64,000 bases of DNA from Gammaproteobacteria bacterium (lineage in GTDB: Bacteria; Pseudomonadota; Gammaproteobacteria; Pseudomonadales; Halieaceae): NCBI GenBank assembly GCA_024742415.1, contig JANSYN010000010.1, positions 103,251 through 167,250 of the forward strand, given 5' to 3'. Shown piece by piece: positions 44,261 to 52,555 of the stretch. The translations under genes and the position numbers were made by a program. The notes under the pieces were generated by a model, which saw only the letters and a program-made list of their open reading frames with translations, ran no database searches and was not told the DNA's origin. Each line of letters begins with the position of its first letter. The stretch's first letter is position 1.

Positions 44261-44275
44261 TAAGGAGTAAACCAC

Positions 44276-45463
44276 ATGGACCGCTACCTCATTGTGTCCA
44301 CCGACGGCCATGCCGGCCTGCCGATGGAGGGCTACCGGGATTATCTGGACAGCAAGTTTCACAGTGCCTTCGATGAGGCGCTGCCAATACAGAAGAAAAT
44401 GACGCGCCGTGCCGAAGAAAAACTCCTGATCGCGGAATTCAACGACAAGTGGCGCGCGGGTATCGAAGACGACCTGAAAGGCGCCTGGGATGGCAGTGTA
44501 CGCAACCGCGTGATAGACGGTGACGGGGTTGCAGCAGAGGTGCTTTTCCCCGATGGCATTACCGAGCAGAATGCCCCGCCGTTCGGCGCGGGCCTGAGTC
44601 TCAAGCCCTGGGGAATCGACCCGCAGCTGCAATGGGCCGGTGCCCGTGCGCACAATCGCTGGATTGCAGAATTCTGCAAAGAAGACCCGGTGCGCCGGAT
44701 TGGCCTTGCGATCGTCCTGATGCTCTACGACGTGGATGAGGCACTGGCCGAAGTGAAATGGGCACACACCAACGGCCTCAAGGGCATTTTGATCCCTGCG
44801 CTCATGGGTGATCGGGACGCCTACAATCACCCCAAGTACTATCCGATCTGGGAGTTTTGCCAGGAGCATAAGATGGTCGTGCACACGCATTCTGGCCCGT
44901 CGCCCGATTACAACTATCAGCTACCCGGTGCCATTGGGATATTTCTCACGGAGTTTGCATGGTGGGCGGGGCGGCCTATGTGGCATTTGATCTTTGGCGG
45001 TGTGTTTGAGAAGTTCCCGAATCTGAAGTTTGCGTTGACTGAAGTCAGCGAGTTCTGGGTGCCGCACCTGCTGGAGATGATGGACGTGCGTGCCTCGGTC
45101 AAGCATACCACGGGCAAGCTCGGGGATTTCCGCAGCAACCTGACCATGCCGCCGAGCGAGTATTTCAGGCGCAACTGCTGGATTGGTGCCTCGGCGCTGT
45201 TTGACGAGGGCTCCACCGCAGTGCGACACGAGATAGGTATCGACAGGGTCATGTGGGGCACAGATTACCCGCACCCGGAAGGCTCCTGGCCAAAAACGCA
45301 TGAAAAACTGGTGACGTATATGAAAGGGCTGCCAGAGCAGGAGATCGAGGCTATGCTCAGTGCCAACGCGCTGAATTGCTACGATCTTGATGTTGATGCG
45401 CTGAACGCCATCGCACAGCGTATCGGCCCGCTGAAAAGCGACTTTGTGGAGGCAGCGGCCTGA
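44276..45463 (+). CDS. Amidohydrolase-family (amidohydrolase_2) metal-dependent hydrolase (395 aa)
   Basis: Begins with STDGHAG, giving the family's D-x-H metal motif (Asp10, His12); further ligands are in VHTHSG and the C-terminal GTDYPHPEGSWP. This TIM-barrel group includes decarboxylases and hydrolases of aromatic or cyclic acids related to ACMSD. AAGGAG nine bases before ATG 44276 supports the start, at the end of the 13-bp repeat. Same-strand genes on both sides (decarboxylase-like, Rieske, SDR) suggest one catabolic operon. The exact reaction cannot be assigned. Confidence 0.9.
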   Translation: MDRYLIVSTDGHAGLPMEGYRDYLDSKFHSAFDEALPIQKKMTRRAEEKLLIAEFNDKWRAGIEDDLKGAWDGSVRNRVIDGDGVAAEVLFPDGITEQNAPPFGAGLSLKPWGIDPQLQWAGARAHNRWIAEFCKEDPVRRIGLAIVLMLYDVDEALAEVKWAHTNGLKGILIPALMGDRDAYNHPKYYPIWEFCQEHKMVVHTHSGPSPDYNYQLPGAIGIFLTEFAWWAGRPMWHLIFGGVFEKFPNLKFALTEVSEFWVPHLLEMMDVRASVKHTTGKLGDFRSNLTMPPSEYFRRNCWIGASALFDEGSTAVRHEIGIDRVMWGTDYPHPEGSWPKTHEKLVTYMKGLPEQEIEAMLSANALNCYDLDVDALNAIAQRIGPLKSDFVEAAA

Positions 45464-45536
45464 GGCCGCGCGCAACCGTACAGGCCAGCGGCTGATTGTT
45501 GTCAGTGCCAAACCCGCCAGAACAAGGAGGATAATC

Positions 45537-46577
45537 ATGTCTGACCGATTCCCCATGCCCATGCCGTTTGGCTGGTTCTGTATTGGCTATAGCGATGAAC
45601 TGGCCGTGGGCGACGTTCGCAATATCCACTACTTCGATCGCGACATGGTGCTGTTTCGTACCGAGTCGGGCCGCGTGGGTTTAACACATCCTGCCTGTCC
45701 GCATTTGGGCGCGCATCTGGGGCACGGCGGTACGGTGCAGGGCGAATCGATTCGTTGCGCATTCCATCATTGGCAATACAACACCGAAGGCGTCATCACC
45801 GACATTCCCTATGCCAGCCGCATCCCCCCGAAGTGGGAGGGCAAGCCGTGCCTGAAAACCTACCCGGTGTGTGAGAAGAACGAAGTGATCTGGGCCTGGT
45901 ATCACCCCGAGGATGCCGCACCCGATCACGACGTGATTGAACTCGATGAAATGCGCAACCCGGCATGGACCGAGCGCCAGCGCTTTGAGTGGACGTTCGA
46001 TTCCTGCCCGCAGGAGATCGCAGAGAACGGGGTAGACGTGGCGCATTTCAAGTATGTACACCGCATGGAGGCCGTGCCCGAGGGAGAGACAACCTACGAA
46101 GGGCATATCCGTCGCAGCAAGGTGAGCGGGTCCCGCACGGTAACTGACGAGGCGGGCAACGCGCATGAGGTCGAATCCACGGTGCAGGTTGTGCAAAACG
46201 GGGCTGGTCAAAAGTGGGTGCGTTTCACCGGTATGATGGAATATGTGCTGCAACCCCTGGTGACGCCCATCAACGATGCCACGGTAGAGGTGCGTTTTAT
46301 TTATCTGCACCAACCCTATGCCGCGGGTTCCTTCGAGGCCATGGGAATGGAAGCGGCTATAGAGAGCACCAACGGCCAGCGCGGCCTGGAAGGTGATATA
46401 CCCATCTGGCACCACAAGTTTCATCTGCGCAACCCGGTGCTGTGTGATGGCGATGGTCCGATCATGCGTTTTCGCAAGTACTTTTCGCAATTCTATTTCG
46501 GCGGCCCCTACCCCGGGGAAGGGGGCCTGCCCAGCGATCTCGAAGCCGTAGCGGGAACCTCCAGCGCTGCAAAGTGA
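45537..46577 (+). CDS. Rieske [2Fe-2S] oxygenase subunit, KshA-like (346 aa)
   Basis: Terminal oxygenase that hydroxylates with electrons from a separate reductase. Rieske ligands are C54-P-H56 and C74-x2-H77; the mononuclear iron site is E163-x3-D167-x2-H170-x4-H175. IPYASRIPP and FHHWQYN resemble 3-ketosteroid 9-alpha-hydroxylase KshA and cholesterol-desaturase Rieske proteins. ATG 45537 has a perfect AAGGAGG upstream; an open extension to 45444 is rejected. No ferredoxin reductase gene (KshB) is in the window. With the KstD-like gene at 3336, the two signature activities of steroid ring opening would be present. Confidence 0.93.
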   Translation: MSDRFPMPMPFGWFCIGYSDELAVGDVRNIHYFDRDMVLFRTESGRVGLTHPACPHLGAHLGHGGTVQGESIRCAFHHWQYNTEGVITDIPYASRIPPKWEGKPCLKTYPVCEKNEVIWAWYHPEDAAPDHDVIELDEMRNPAWTERQRFEWTFDSCPQEIAENGVDVAHFKYVHRMEAVPEGETTYEGHIRRSKVSGSRTVTDEAGNAHEVESTVQVVQNGAGQKWVRFTGMMEYVLQPLVTPINDATVEVRFIYLHQPYAAGSFEAMGMEAAIESTNGQRGLEGDIPIWHHKFHLRNPVLCDGDGPIMRFRKYFSQFYFGGPYPGEGGLPSDLEAVAGTSSAAK

Positions 46578-46618
46578 TAGCGGCGCGCCACAGGCACATG
46601 CCACAGGAGTAGCAAGAC

Positions 46619-47485
46619 ATGCACGATGAGTTTCAGGGCAAGACCGCTGTTGTCACTGGCGGTGCGTCAGGGGTGGGGCGCTGCCTATGTGAACTGTTCG
46701 CGCGCCATGGCATGAACGTGGTCATGGCGGATGTGGAGGCACAAGCACTGCAAAAATCCAGCGCCGAACTGCAACAGCAAGGCCTGGAAGTGATCGGTGT
46801 GCAGGCTGATGTCACCTGTGCAGATTCAATGGCCGCGCTGGAAGCGGCAAGCCGCAAGGCCTTTGGCAACGTGCATGTTCTTTGTAACAACGCCGGCGTC
46901 GGCATCAAGGAAGCACAGCGCCGCATGTGGACGCTAACGCCCAATGACTGGCAATGGGGGTTCAGTGTTAACGTGATGGGTATCGCCAATGGCATCCAGG
47001 CTTTTGTACCCAATATGCTCGCGCACGGTGAAAAGGGCCATGTGGTGAACACCTCGTCGGGAAACGGCGGCCTGTACTCCTTTCCCACGACGCCAATCTA
47101 CGCCTCCACCAAGGCAGCGGTGACGAGTATGTCAGAGGTGTTGCACTACCAGTTCCTGATGGACAAGGCTGCCTTGCAGGCGCACGTGCTGTTCCCTGGC
47201 CCCCACCTGGTGAACACCAATATTCTGAGCTCCATGCGCAACCGGCCGCAACACCTGCGTGATGACGATGAGCCGGTGGCCTACACCAGCATGCAGGACC
47301 TTGCGCAAGCCTCGGGCCTGAAAAACATGCCACTGACGGAACCGGAAGAAGTCGCCCAGACGTGCCTTGAAGGTATCAGCGCCGGCAAGTTCTGGATACT
47401 GCCGCCGAGCAAAACGAATGACGCGCAGGTCAGGGCACGCACCGAGAGCATTCTGGCGCGCGAGAACCCGCGCTTGCCAGGCTAG
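46619..47485 (+). CDS. Short-chain dehydrogenase/reductase (288 aa)
   Basis: SDR with cofactor motif GGASGVG (residues 14-20), ADV as the NAD(H)-favouring acidic position, NNAG near 90 and catalytic YASTK. AGGAG stands before ATG 46619, and only 41 bp separate it from the Rieske gene, so it is probably the last gene of that operon. C-terminal region LVNTNILSSMRNRPQHL resembles SDRs annotated near steroid and terpenoid genes. Likely interconverts a hydroxyl and a ketone on the same substrate as the Rieske enzyme. Confidence 0.93.
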   Translation: MHDEFQGKTAVVTGGASGVGRCLCELFARHGMNVVMADVEAQALQKSSAELQQQGLEVIGVQADVTCADSMAALEAASRKAFGNVHVLCNNAGVGIKEAQRRMWTLTPNDWQWGFSVNVMGIANGIQAFVPNMLAHGEKGHVVNTSSGNGGLYSFPTTPIYASTKAAVTSMSEVLHYQFLMDKAALQAHVLFPGPHLVNTNILSSMRNRPQHLRDDDEPVAYTSMQDLAQASGLKNMPLTEPEEVAQTCLEGISAGKFWILPPSKTNDAQVRARTESILARENPRLPG

Positions 47486-47621
47486 GCACAGGGCGCGGTA
47501 GGCCGAAGCCAGCGTGCTGCGCCCTCGCAGCTCTCGGCCCATAGCGGGTAGCCCAGCTCAACACGCCGGCCTGCGCTGACTGGCTTTACCGGCAGGTGCA
47601 AACGGGCGCGCTGGCCGGCCT

Positions 47622-50045
47622 CTAGCGCGTCAGGCTGGAGTTCCCGAAGATATTCCCAATCTGGAAAAAGTACGTGTGGTCGCCGTCTTCATTGGCACCG
47701 ATGCCCAGGTACAAAGGGCCGATAGGGGAGCGGTAGCCAAAGTAGACACTGCCGTGATACTCCCCGTCGTCGAAAACGTCGTTGGCGTTCTGTGCCACCT
47801 GTCCGTATTCCAACGTGCCGCCGACAAAAGCCGGAAGCAGGCCGCTACCCGCAACGTGGTAGCGATAACCACCCAGAACCATGCCGAAATTCTGGCCATT
47901 GAGTTCCTGGCGTCGGTAGCCGGAGAGCCGCGTGAAACCGCCGGCGCGGAAGAGCGCGTACTCGGGCGCCTCGCCCTCAATCGTTTCGTTGTAGCGCAGG
48001 CCCGCGAGAAACGAATGACGCTGAAAGCTGCGTGCGATGAAAGCATCCAGCGTCAGTTGCTTGTAGTCATCATCCGCGCCCAGGTGATCGCGCGAGTCGA
48101 AGTAGCCCACGGCGGCCAGCATGCCATGGCCGGGAAAGTAGCGATCATCCAGCCGATCGTAAACCCCTGCGAGGTAGTACTCCCCGCCGTTAAAGTCGAA
48201 GTCTGGCGTGCCCGGTGGACCCACCTCGATGTCGGCACCGCCGGTGAACATCCTGACGCCACCGGACATCACCGCATGACGACTGAACTCGCGGCCTATG
48301 CCGAACGAACCGCCATATTGACTCACCTGGGAAATAGAAATGGCATCGCCCTCGTCATAGCGAATGATTTCCCGGCGCTCGGCAAACAATCGCGGCTGCA
48401 TAAACAGTTTCAGTTCCGGTTCAAAGTATTTGTACAGGTCCAACATCAGCCCAGGGTCTTCACCGACCTGGGCGAGTGCGCGCAGTTCACTGCCATAGGC
48501 GTCCAGCGCGGTGTTGAGGTAAGCCACCCGCAAGTTGATGGCCGTGCTGTCGCCGTTGCCGGAAAAGTCCATACCCGTTTCCAGGAACTGGGTACCGCGG
48601 CTGTCCTGTGTCACGTGTATTACCAGGCCAGTCGCCCCGTCTTCCTCAATGATTTCATAGCGGGCCAGCTGTAGAAAACCCAGCGCGTAAATGTCGGTGA
48701 CGGTTTTGTCCAATGCGGCGTAATCTACCGCGTCGCCAGCCTGCACCGCGACTTGCTCCATGATCACTGCGTCGGCAAAACGTGAATGATTCTCCAGGCG
48801 CACGAAGTCAACGCGTTTGAAGGGTGTGGAGCAATTGTCCTTGCCCTGGCGATAGCTCTGGTACTGCGCTTCGCTCAAGGCCAGTGATTGCAGCTGGCTA
48901 CGCGCCTGCTGCGCGGCATCGTAGCCGATGCTGATACCTGTGGATGCCTTGCTGAATGATGCCGACGTGACGGCATCGCCCAAAGGTGGCTGGATGAGAA
49001 TGTCGGTCTCGTGCAGCGTGGCGAGATTGCGCTCGACGTTCTGCGTGGTCAGGAAACTGGTCAGTTGGCTCAATGCGGCGACAACATTGGTCAAGTCTTC
49101 CCTGGGCGTGAGCCCCGTACCCACATCAACGGCAATCACGATATCCGCGCCCATGTCGCGCACAACGTCCAGTGGTACATTGTTCACCAGGCCGCCATCG
49201 ACCAACAGATGCTCGCCCCAGACCACCGGGTCAAACACACCCGGCACAGACATGCTGGCGCGCATAGCCAGCGCCAGGTCGCCCTCGCTCAGCACCACAG
49301 CCTTGCCGGTGGCCAGATCGGTGGTTATCGCCCGGTAGGGAATGGGCAGCTGCGAGAAATCGTCCACGGTTGAGCGCTGGCGTACCAGCTGCTCGAACAG
49401 CACACTGATCTTTTGCCCGCTGATCGCGCCCTGTGCGAGCAGGGTAGAGCCTTCACCCAGGCCCAGTTTTGGGCCGTACAGGGCCAGGTCGTCGTCGCGT
49501 TTGCGCCGAAAGGGGCGTTCGACCCTGGCGGTGTCATCGCTGAACAGCGAATCCCAGTCGATCGCGAGGATAACGTCTTCCAGTTCGTCGGCGGTCATGC
49601 CTGTGGCGTACAGTGCTCCTACCAGTGAGCCCATACTGGTTCCCGCGATGTAGTCCACGGGAATACGCATTTCCTCCAGTGTGCGCAGGATGCCGATGTG
49701 TGCACTGCCGCGCGCGCCACCACCGCCCAATGCCAGGCCAATGCTTGGCCTTTGCAGCTTGTCCTGGTTGCAGTACCCGGCCCCGTGTTCTGCACTGTAG
49801 GCGCTACTCGAAAACAGTGCTGCCAAAAGGGCCGCGCATCGCAGCCCTGCTGCGCGCAAGCGACGAAGACGTGCACTGCGGCGCTGGCCTGCAGCAGCCT
49901 GTGTGGTTGTCAGCGTAGCGCAGCCTAGCGATGCAGGCGTTTTGCGCTGAAACCGTGTGCGTTGAAACATTGCGCGTTGAAACATTGCGCGTTGAAACAT
50001 TGTGCGTTGAAATATTGTGCGTTGAAGCATTGTGCGTTGAAGCAT
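47622..50045 (-). CDS. Patatin-like phospholipase fused to an outer-membrane barrel (type Vd secretion, PlpD-like, up to 807 aa)
   Basis: Patatin domain: oxyanion loop GGGGARGSAHIG (about residues 107-118), GTSMG with nucleophile Ser137, and DGG dyad (LLVDGGLVNN). After it come a POTRA-like segment and a C-terminal 16-strand-type barrel (surface antigen/BamA-like), as in PlpD, where the lipase passenger is secreted through its own barrel. A signal-like helix (LRCAALLAALFSSSAYSA) lies at residues 68-85. The N-terminal residues 1-34 come from a 15-bp repeat (MFQRA units), so the true start is unclear; ATG 50045 and several repeat ATGs are all in frame and none has a clear ribosome-binding site. 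Confidence 0.85.
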   Translation of the reverse strand: MLQRTMLQRTIFQRTMFQRAMFQRAMFQRTRFQRKTPASLGCATLTTTQAAAGQRRSARLRRLRAAGLRCAALLAALFSSSAYSAEHGAGYCNQDKLQRPSIGLALGGGGARGSAHIGILRTLEEMRIPVDYIAGTSMGSLVGALYATGMTADELEDVILAIDWDSLFSDDTARVERPFRRKRDDDLALYGPKLGLGEGSTLLAQGAISGQKISVLFEQLVRQRSTVDDFSQLPIPYRAITTDLATGKAVVLSEGDLALAMRASMSVPGVFDPVVWGEHLLVDGGLVNNVPLDVVRDMGADIVIAVDVGTGLTPREDLTNVVAALSQLTSFLTTQNVERNLATLHETDILIQPPLGDAVTSASFSKASTGISIGYDAAQQARSQLQSLALSEAQYQSYRQGKDNCSTPFKRVDFVRLENHSRFADAVIMEQVAVQAGDAVDYAALDKTVTDIYALGFLQLARYEIIEEDGATGLVIHVTQDSRGTQFLETGMDFSGNGDSTAINLRVAYLNTALDAYGSELRALAQVGEDPGLMLDLYKYFEPELKLFMQPRLFAERREIIRYDEGDAISISQVSQYGGSFGIGREFSRHAVMSGGVRMFTGGADIEVGPPGTPDFDFNGGEYYLAGVYDRLDDRYFPGHGMLAAVGYFDSRDHLGADDDYKQLTLDAFIARSFQRHSFLAGLRYNETIEGEAPEYALFRAGGFTRLSGYRRQELNGQNFGMVLGGYRYHVAGSGLLPAFVGGTLEYGQVAQNANDVFDDGEYHGSVYFGYRSPIGPLYLGIGANEDGDHTYFFQIGNIFGNSSLTR

Positions 50046-50050
50046 AGCGG
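49946..50050. repeat. 15-bp tandem repeat at the patatin N-terminus
   Basis: Seven units of 15 bp, plus-strand gttgaaacattgcgc and variants (49946-50050). On the minus strand each unit has ATG or a near match in frame, giving the peptide repeat MFQRA/MLQRT at the presumed start of the patatin protein. Because 15 is a multiple of three, unit number changes would not shift the frame. Confidence 0.95.
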
Positions 50051-50137
50051 GTCGAACCGTTCAAAAGACTGGCGCGCAGGATAACCCGGCAAGCCACTCA
50101 ACGCTGAGTTAAAAAAGAAAATAGATGTGCAGGCCGT

Positions 50138-51064
50138 TCACTGCACAGCTGGCGGTTTGTTGGCAGCAGTTGAAAGCAGCGCTTCAAGCATTGCACCCAC
50201 TTGCTGGCTGTCCAGATGGTACTCGTGCCCGCTGATGCCGGGATTGTCGAAGTCGCTAACATCTACAACGGTCACGCCCGGAGCGCTAAAGTCCACGGCC
50301 TGGCCAAGTCGCTCGGCGCGGTTCACCGCCTGCGACAGCAGCAGCAGTTTATCGGCATCTGACACCAGCAGCGTAATACGACGCACTTGCTGTTGTATCT
50401 GCGGCAGGGCGCTGGCGAACACTGCGCGGTCGATGTCTGATGCAATCAGCAGCAGGTTATCGAACCGCTGCCCGGGTGGGCGTACTTCGCCAAGCTGGAG
50501 CGCAATGCGTGAGCCCATGCTATGCGCTGCAATCGTGAGATGACCAAAACCGTAGCGTGCGCCGAGCTCATTCAGTGCACCAACCAGAGCGGGTACGCTG
50601 CTGGCCAGTCGGGCTTCATCTTTGAAATAGGTCAGCCCCATGCTGCTGGCTGGCCAGCTAAACAGCAGAAGTCTCTCTACAAGGGCGGCGCGATGGGCGA
50701 ACCGGGCTGCATCGCGGCACGCGCGGTCGATGCTGATATTGTAGCCGTGGATGTACACCACGATGCCGCGCTCGGGCGGCCCAAGCCCTGCCATCACGCT
50801 GGCAACCGGTAGCGTGCGGATCGCGAGATTACTGGCCGTCAGTGCAGGTTTTTGGGCAAGCTCGACGCTGCATTGGCCTGCTGTGAGCGCGCCGGTATCG
50901 TTGGTATATTCAACGCCGCCATCATCCGTGAGTGTGACATCGCGCGTGGTCAGGAATGGAAGGGTGACGATACCAGCCGGTTCCGCCTGTGCCGTTGCGG
51001 CCAGGCAGATTGCCAAACCGAGCCATACCCGTCGCAGGGAAGAAGAGTGTACAGGGTTGTTCAT
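50138..51064 (-). CDS. Exported DUF900-type alpha/beta hydrolase (308 aa)
   Basis: Signal peptide (VWLGLAICLAATAQAEPAG) then a DUF900-like hydrolase domain: VVYIHGYNISIDRACRDAAR, LLFSWPASSMG, and the nucleophile elbow AAHSMGS with the catalytic Ser. This family of secreted or periplasmic serine hydrolases has mostly unknown substrates. ATG 51064 is chosen as the signal peptide begins there; upstream frame to 51160 lacks support. Same strand as and 93 bp from the patatin gene, so the two might be co-expressed lipid-active enzymes. Confidence 0.85.
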   Translation of the reverse strand: MNNPVHSSSLRRVWLGLAICLAATAQAEPAGIVTLPFLTTRDVTLTDDGGVEYTNDTGALTAGQCSVELAQKPALTASNLAIRTLPVASVMAGLGPPERGIVVYIHGYNISIDRACRDAARFAHRAALVERLLLFSWPASSMGLTYFKDEARLASSVPALVGALNELGARYGFGHLTIAAHSMGSRIALQLGEVRPPGQRFDNLLLIASDIDRAVFASALPQIQQQVRRITLLVSDADKLLLLSQAVNRAERLGQAVDFSAPGVTVVDVSDFDNPGISGHEYHLDSQQVGAMLEALLSTAANKPPAVQ

Positions 51065-51318
51065 GCGTGGCGTGCATCCTTGCGCGTTGGGTGTGGTGTG
51101 TTCGGGTACGCGGTAGTGTAGAGATGCGCGCCACGGCAGTTCGGCGGGGTATTGTGCCACCGCAGCGCACTGCCCGCTAACACTGGTTGAGTTGGGCTCA
51201 GGTTATCTGCCACGCCCAATGCTACCGCTGATTGCTCTTCAGGTGAAAAGTAGCACTGGATGCATTATAAGTGAGGGGTGCAACGCCCAACCCATCACTT
51301 TCAGGTCACACGACACGC

Positions 51319-51996
51319 ATGTCGAACGAACCCACGAAGACATCGAAAGAAGCTGCGAGCCCGCCACGGAAACCATCGCCAGCGCGGCGTCGACGGGGGC
51401 GGCCCCAGGCAGGTGCCGCATCGGGGGATGAGTTAAGCGAGTTGATTGTTGCAGCGGCGGCGCAGGTCTATGCACAGCAGGGCTATCACGCCAGTTCTGT
51501 AGAGCAGATCATCCAGGCGGCGGGAACCTCGCGCCCGACCTTCTATCGCTACTTCAAGGATCGTTACGCGGTGATTGACGTCGTCGTTGGGCGGGTCAAC
51601 GACAGGCTGACCGCGTACCTGGCCGACGCCATTGGCAGCGCTGCTGACTTTCCAACGCTGCTGGAGTGCGTGGTAGATGCATACTTTGAATGGCTGCAGG
51701 ATATTGGCCCGTTGGGCGCGCCTATCGCCAATGAAATCCACGACCCGGCGTCACCGGCCAGCGCTCATCGCGAGCGCATCCTGCAGGAGATCATGGAGCT
51801 GTTTCTTGCCTGCCCGATTGATGTCAGCGGAGTGACAACGGAGCCGTTGCTGTATGAGGCAGCAATCCATCTTGTGGAGCATCTGGGCCAGAACATCTTC
51901 TGGCCGGTGCCACTGACGCAAGCGCAGCGGCAACAGCGACGAGCCATTATCTTGCAGGCACTGCATGGCATGCTCCAGGAGCCACGGCCCAAGTGA
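51319..51996 (+). CDS. TetR-family transcriptional regulator (225 aa)
   Basis: A basic N-terminal tail (SPARRRRGRPQAG) precedes a TetR helix-turn-helix (VEQIIQAAGTSRPTFYRYFKDRYAVIDVVV). The C-terminal domain is typical in length but not assignable to a ligand. ATG 51319 has only a weak AGGT upstream. Divergent from the DUF900 gene (254 bp between) and upstream of a TonB receptor, so either may be its target. The frame is also open from a GTG at 51271; the basic tail makes the ATG the simpler choice. Confidence 0.9.
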   Translation: MSNEPTKTSKEAASPPRKPSPARRRRGRPQAGAASGDELSELIVAAAAQVYAQQGYHASSVEQIIQAAGTSRPTFYRYFKDRYAVIDVVVGRVNDRLTAYLADAIGSAADFPTLLECVVDAYFEWLQDIGPLGAPIANEIHDPASPASAHRERILQEIMELFLACPIDVSGVTTEPLLYEAAIHLVEHLGQNIFWPVPLTQAQRQQRRAIILQALHGMLQEPRPK

Positions 51997-52025
51997 TCCT
52001 GTTGTTAGCCAGAGACGGCTAAGCC

Positions 52026-52160
52026 AGAGCAAGGTCAACCGGGGTCAGGTAAGCAGGGGTCAGGTAAGCAGGGGTCAGGTAAGCAGGGGCCGGGTAAACA
52101 AGGGCCAGGTAGGTAGGGGTCAGGTAAACAACGGCCAGATAATCAGGACTCAGGCCACGG
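52026..52160. repeat. 15-bp tandem repeat in the gap before the TonB receptor gene
   Basis: Unit ggggtcaggtaagca: three perfect copies (52041-52085), then six increasingly diverged copies or part copies up to 52160, with a decayed one at 52026-52040. It begins 29 bp after the TetR stop in the 559-bp gap 51997-52555. The remaining gap (52161-52555) has no coding frame that I trust, a TTGACA at 52486-52491 without a well-spaced -10, and the receptor element at 52527-52538. Confidence 0.95.
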
Positions 52161-52526
52161 TTAGAGTCGCCCGTGAAGCACGCGGCCTGCTTTGACTACC
52201 AGGACGGTTTACGGAGCCTGAAAAAACCAGGCGCCGGTTCGACTGATCAGGGCCCCGAGGCTTTGAACGCCACTGCTACTACAGTTGTTGACCCTCGCAG
52301 AACTATTTGCGCGATCAGAGATGTAAGCATTCAGGTCATAGGGGAAAACCTGGCCGAGCGAAGCTCACTGCAGCCGTGTCGCAGCATGCGGACAGGTCGA
52401 GCTCGGTGGGCCGCCGATTTTGTTCCCATCACGATAACCTCAGGCAAAAATGCGTCCGCAAGGTAGTGCCTAACCCAGCCAGACATTGACAGGAATCTCG
52501 TTTAGACTCTACAGTGGGAATATAGC

Positions 52527-52538
52527 CAAAACTATAAA
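52527..52538 (+). promoter_or_regulatory. 12-nt element ccaaaactataa upstream of TonB receptor gene
   Basis: Identical to the minus-strand element 34675-34686. It ends 17 bases before ATG 52556 and is followed by AGAGGT as ribosome-binding site. ctataa could act as a -10 box, giving a very short leader. Confidence 0.55.
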
Positions 52539-52555
52539 AAAGAGGTCATCCCGCC

